Assembly: GCA_030589825.1 (NCBI GenBank)
Contig: JAUUZT010000064.1
Coordinates: 1 to 5,558, forward strand
Origin: Dehalococcoidia bacterium
Lineage (GTDB): Bacteria > Chloroflexota > Dehalococcoidia > GIF9 > AB-539-J10
Direction: 5' to 3'
DNA length: 5,558 nt
Of this stretch, positions 4,414-5,558 are shown piece by piece. The notes beneath the pieces are model-generated. The model saw only the letters and a program-made list of their open reading frames with translations, did no database searches and was not told the DNA's origin. Every line of letters starts with the position of its first letter. The stretch's first letter is position 1. The translations under genes were made by a program, and so were the position numbers.

Positions 4414-5558
4414 TTACATCCCAAGATTATAAAAGGCCTCTTTTCCAGCGTAGCAAGCAATTTCTCCCAGTTCATTTTCTATCTCAAGCAGGCGATTATA
4501 TTTAGCAAGCCTCTCACTACGACAAGGAGCTCCAGCCTTGATAAACCCTGCATCAACAGCAACAGCTAAATCAGCTATGGTAGTATCACTAGTCTCACCA
4601 GAGCGATGGCTGATAACACTTGTCCATTTCGCCTTTCCTGCTCTTTTAACAACTGCAAGAGTCTCACTAAGCGTACCAATCTGGTTTAGTTTGATAAGAA
4701 TTGAGTTGGAACTTTTTTCTTTAATTCCTCTCTCAATACGTTTAATATTGGTTACATAAAGATCATCCCCTACAAGCTGAACCTTTTCTCCTAACCTGGC
4801 TTCAAGTAATGCCCAACCTTGCCAATCATCTTCCGCCAAGCCATCCTCAATACTGATAATAGGATATTTTGAAGCCCAGTCAACATAATAATCAACCATC
4901 TCCTCAGAGCTAAGGGTAACTCCTTCTATGGCCAGAACATATTTACCATCCTCATAGAAACTGCTCGAGGCCGGATCGAGGGCAAGAAAACAGTCTTCCC
5001 CTGCCTTATATCCCGCTTTATCGATGGCGGCTAGTATCAGCTCCAATGCCTCCTTATTGGAAGATAGTACAGGAGCAAAGCCTCCTTCATCACCAACGTT
5101 AGTATTTAATCCTTTATCTTTAAGCACCATATGCAAGGAATGATAAATACCGCTACACATCTGAACAGCCTTAGAAAAACTGTTAGCTCCCACAGGCATT
5201 ACCATGAACTCCTGAAAATCTGTGGAATTAAGTGCATGCTTGCCACCATTCAAAATATTCATCATAGGGACTGGTAATAAATTAGCCTCTACACCACCTA
5301 AATATCGATACAACGGCAAGCTCTGGAAGTTAGCCCCAGCCTTAGCTACGGCTAGAGATACTCCAAGAATTGCGTTTGCTCCAAGCCTGCTTTTATTATC
5401 TGTACCATCCAATTCAATTAGCTTTCTATCTATTTGCTCTTGCTCTAAAGCTGACATACCGATTACTGCCGAAGCTATATCCCCATTCACATGTTCAATG
5501 GCCTTTAATACTCCAAGTCCCGCATATCTGTGCTTATCACCATCACGTAATTCTACAG
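4414..5558 (-). CDS. eno: Enolase (phosphopyruvate hydratase), N-terminus beyond the right edge
   Basis: Enolase interconverts 2-phosphoglycerate and phosphoenolpyruvate with two Mg2+ per active site in the cytosol. The frame is open to the edge: it begins (after two bases of a cut codon) with VELRDGDKHRYAGLGVLKAI, so 380 residues are visible and roughly 45-50 N-terminal residues are missing from a usual length near 430. In visible numbering the key residues are His107 in NGGKHALN, Glu116 in FQEF, the catalytic Glu157 in GDEGGFAP, metal ligands Asp194 (LALDP), Glu237 (SIEDGLAEDDW) and Asp264 (VGDDLYVTN), the catalytic base Lys289 (LIKLNQIGTLSETL), His317-Arg-Ser (ISHRSGET) and Lys340 (IKAGAPCRSERLAKYN). 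All are intact, so the enzyme should be active. Small departures from the common pattern are GGKHALN (usually GGxHAxN with Asp or Glu) and SGETSD (usually SGETED). The hydrolase gene starts 3 nt downstream and gap follows. The eno promoter lies outside the window. Confidence 0.98.
   Translation of the reverse strand, partial: VELRDGDKHRYAGLGVLKAIEHVNGDIASAVIGMSALEQEQIDRKLIELDGTDNKSRLGANAILGVSLAVAKAGANFQSLPLYRYLGGVEANLLPVPMMNILNGGKHALNSTDFQEFMVMPVGANSFSKAVQMCSGIYHSLHMVLKDKGLNTNVGDEGGFAPVLSSNKEALELILAAIDKAGYKAGEDCFLALDPASSSFYEDGKYVLAIEGVTLSSEEMVDYYVDWASKYPIISIEDGLAEDDWQGWALLEARLGEKVQLVGDDLYVTNIKRIERGIKEKSSNSILIKLNQIGTLSETLAVVKRAGKAKWTSVISHRSGETSDTTIADLAVAVDAGFIKAGAPCRSERLAKYNRLLEIENELGEIACYAGKEAFYNLGM

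Noticed and set aside
5488..5490. GTG at 5490 as the enolase start
   Set aside because: The frame continues to the window edge with VELRDGDKHRYAGLGVLKAI, clearly conserved enolase sequence, so this GTG is an internal Val codon and the gene is simply cut by the edge.
1..5558. Mobile elements, CRISPR arrays, tRNA or rRNA genes, defence systems
   Set aside because: No transposase or integrase frames, regularly spaced repeats, terminal inverted repeats or recognisable RNA gene sequences were seen; nearly all of the window is accounted for by seven ordinary co-oriented genes.

Overview
All seven genes in this window lie on the minus strand, so transcription runs from the right edge to the left. 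The sequence is A+T-rich (roughly 40% G+C by eye, not counted). In transcription order they are: enolase (eno, 5' end beyond the right edge), a metallo-beta-lactamase-fold hydrolase, glyceraldehyde-3-phosphate dehydrogenase (gap), a small DUF4870 membrane protein, an ECF sigma factor, a membrane-anchored DUF5667-type protein, and the N-terminus of DnaX (DNA polymerase III gamma/tau, running off the left edge).

The organism is a bacterium. The ECF sigma factor coupled to a single-pass DUF5667-like protein, with the N-terminal 'CLERMFEG..IEDCLRAYPEQA' type motif and the 'LPDESLYPIKLAGEQLKLA' type motif, resembles families I associate with Chloroflexota, especially Dehalococcoidia. That assignment is by recall of family resemblance and was not searched; I hold it at about 0.6.

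Right half (2336-5558): a probable glycolytic operon. The hydrolase start codon lies 3 nt after the eno stop, and gap follows the hydrolase after a 65-nt A+T-rich gap. Enolase and GAPDH catalyse two steps of lower glycolysis/gluconeogenesis. The hydrolase between them has a complete metal-binding set and a C-terminal winged-helix-like region, but its substrate cannot be read from sequence. A weak hairpin at the gap stop codon may mark the end of the unit.

Middle (1850-2240): DUF4870, apparently monocistronic, with its own promoter candidate, a very strong Shine-Dalgarno sequence and a hairpin at its stop codon. A 180-bp non-coding stretch (1670-1849) then precedes the sigma gene and carries two promoter candidates and a palindrome.

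Left third (1-1669): the sigma factor and DUF5667 genes overlap by 4 nt (ATGA), as expected of a sigma/anti-sigma pair. dnaX starts 66 nt further on. The sequences just upstream of dnaX and of the sigma gene share a 17-nt promoter-like element (14 of 17 identical).

Overall this is mostly ordinary chromosomal housekeeping sequence. I see no mobile element, CRISPR array, tRNA or rRNA. The points most worth following are the uncharacterised hydrolase coupled to enolase, the sigma/DUF5667 pair, the shared dnaX/sigma upstream element, and a substitution at the cofactor-related pair in GAPDH.
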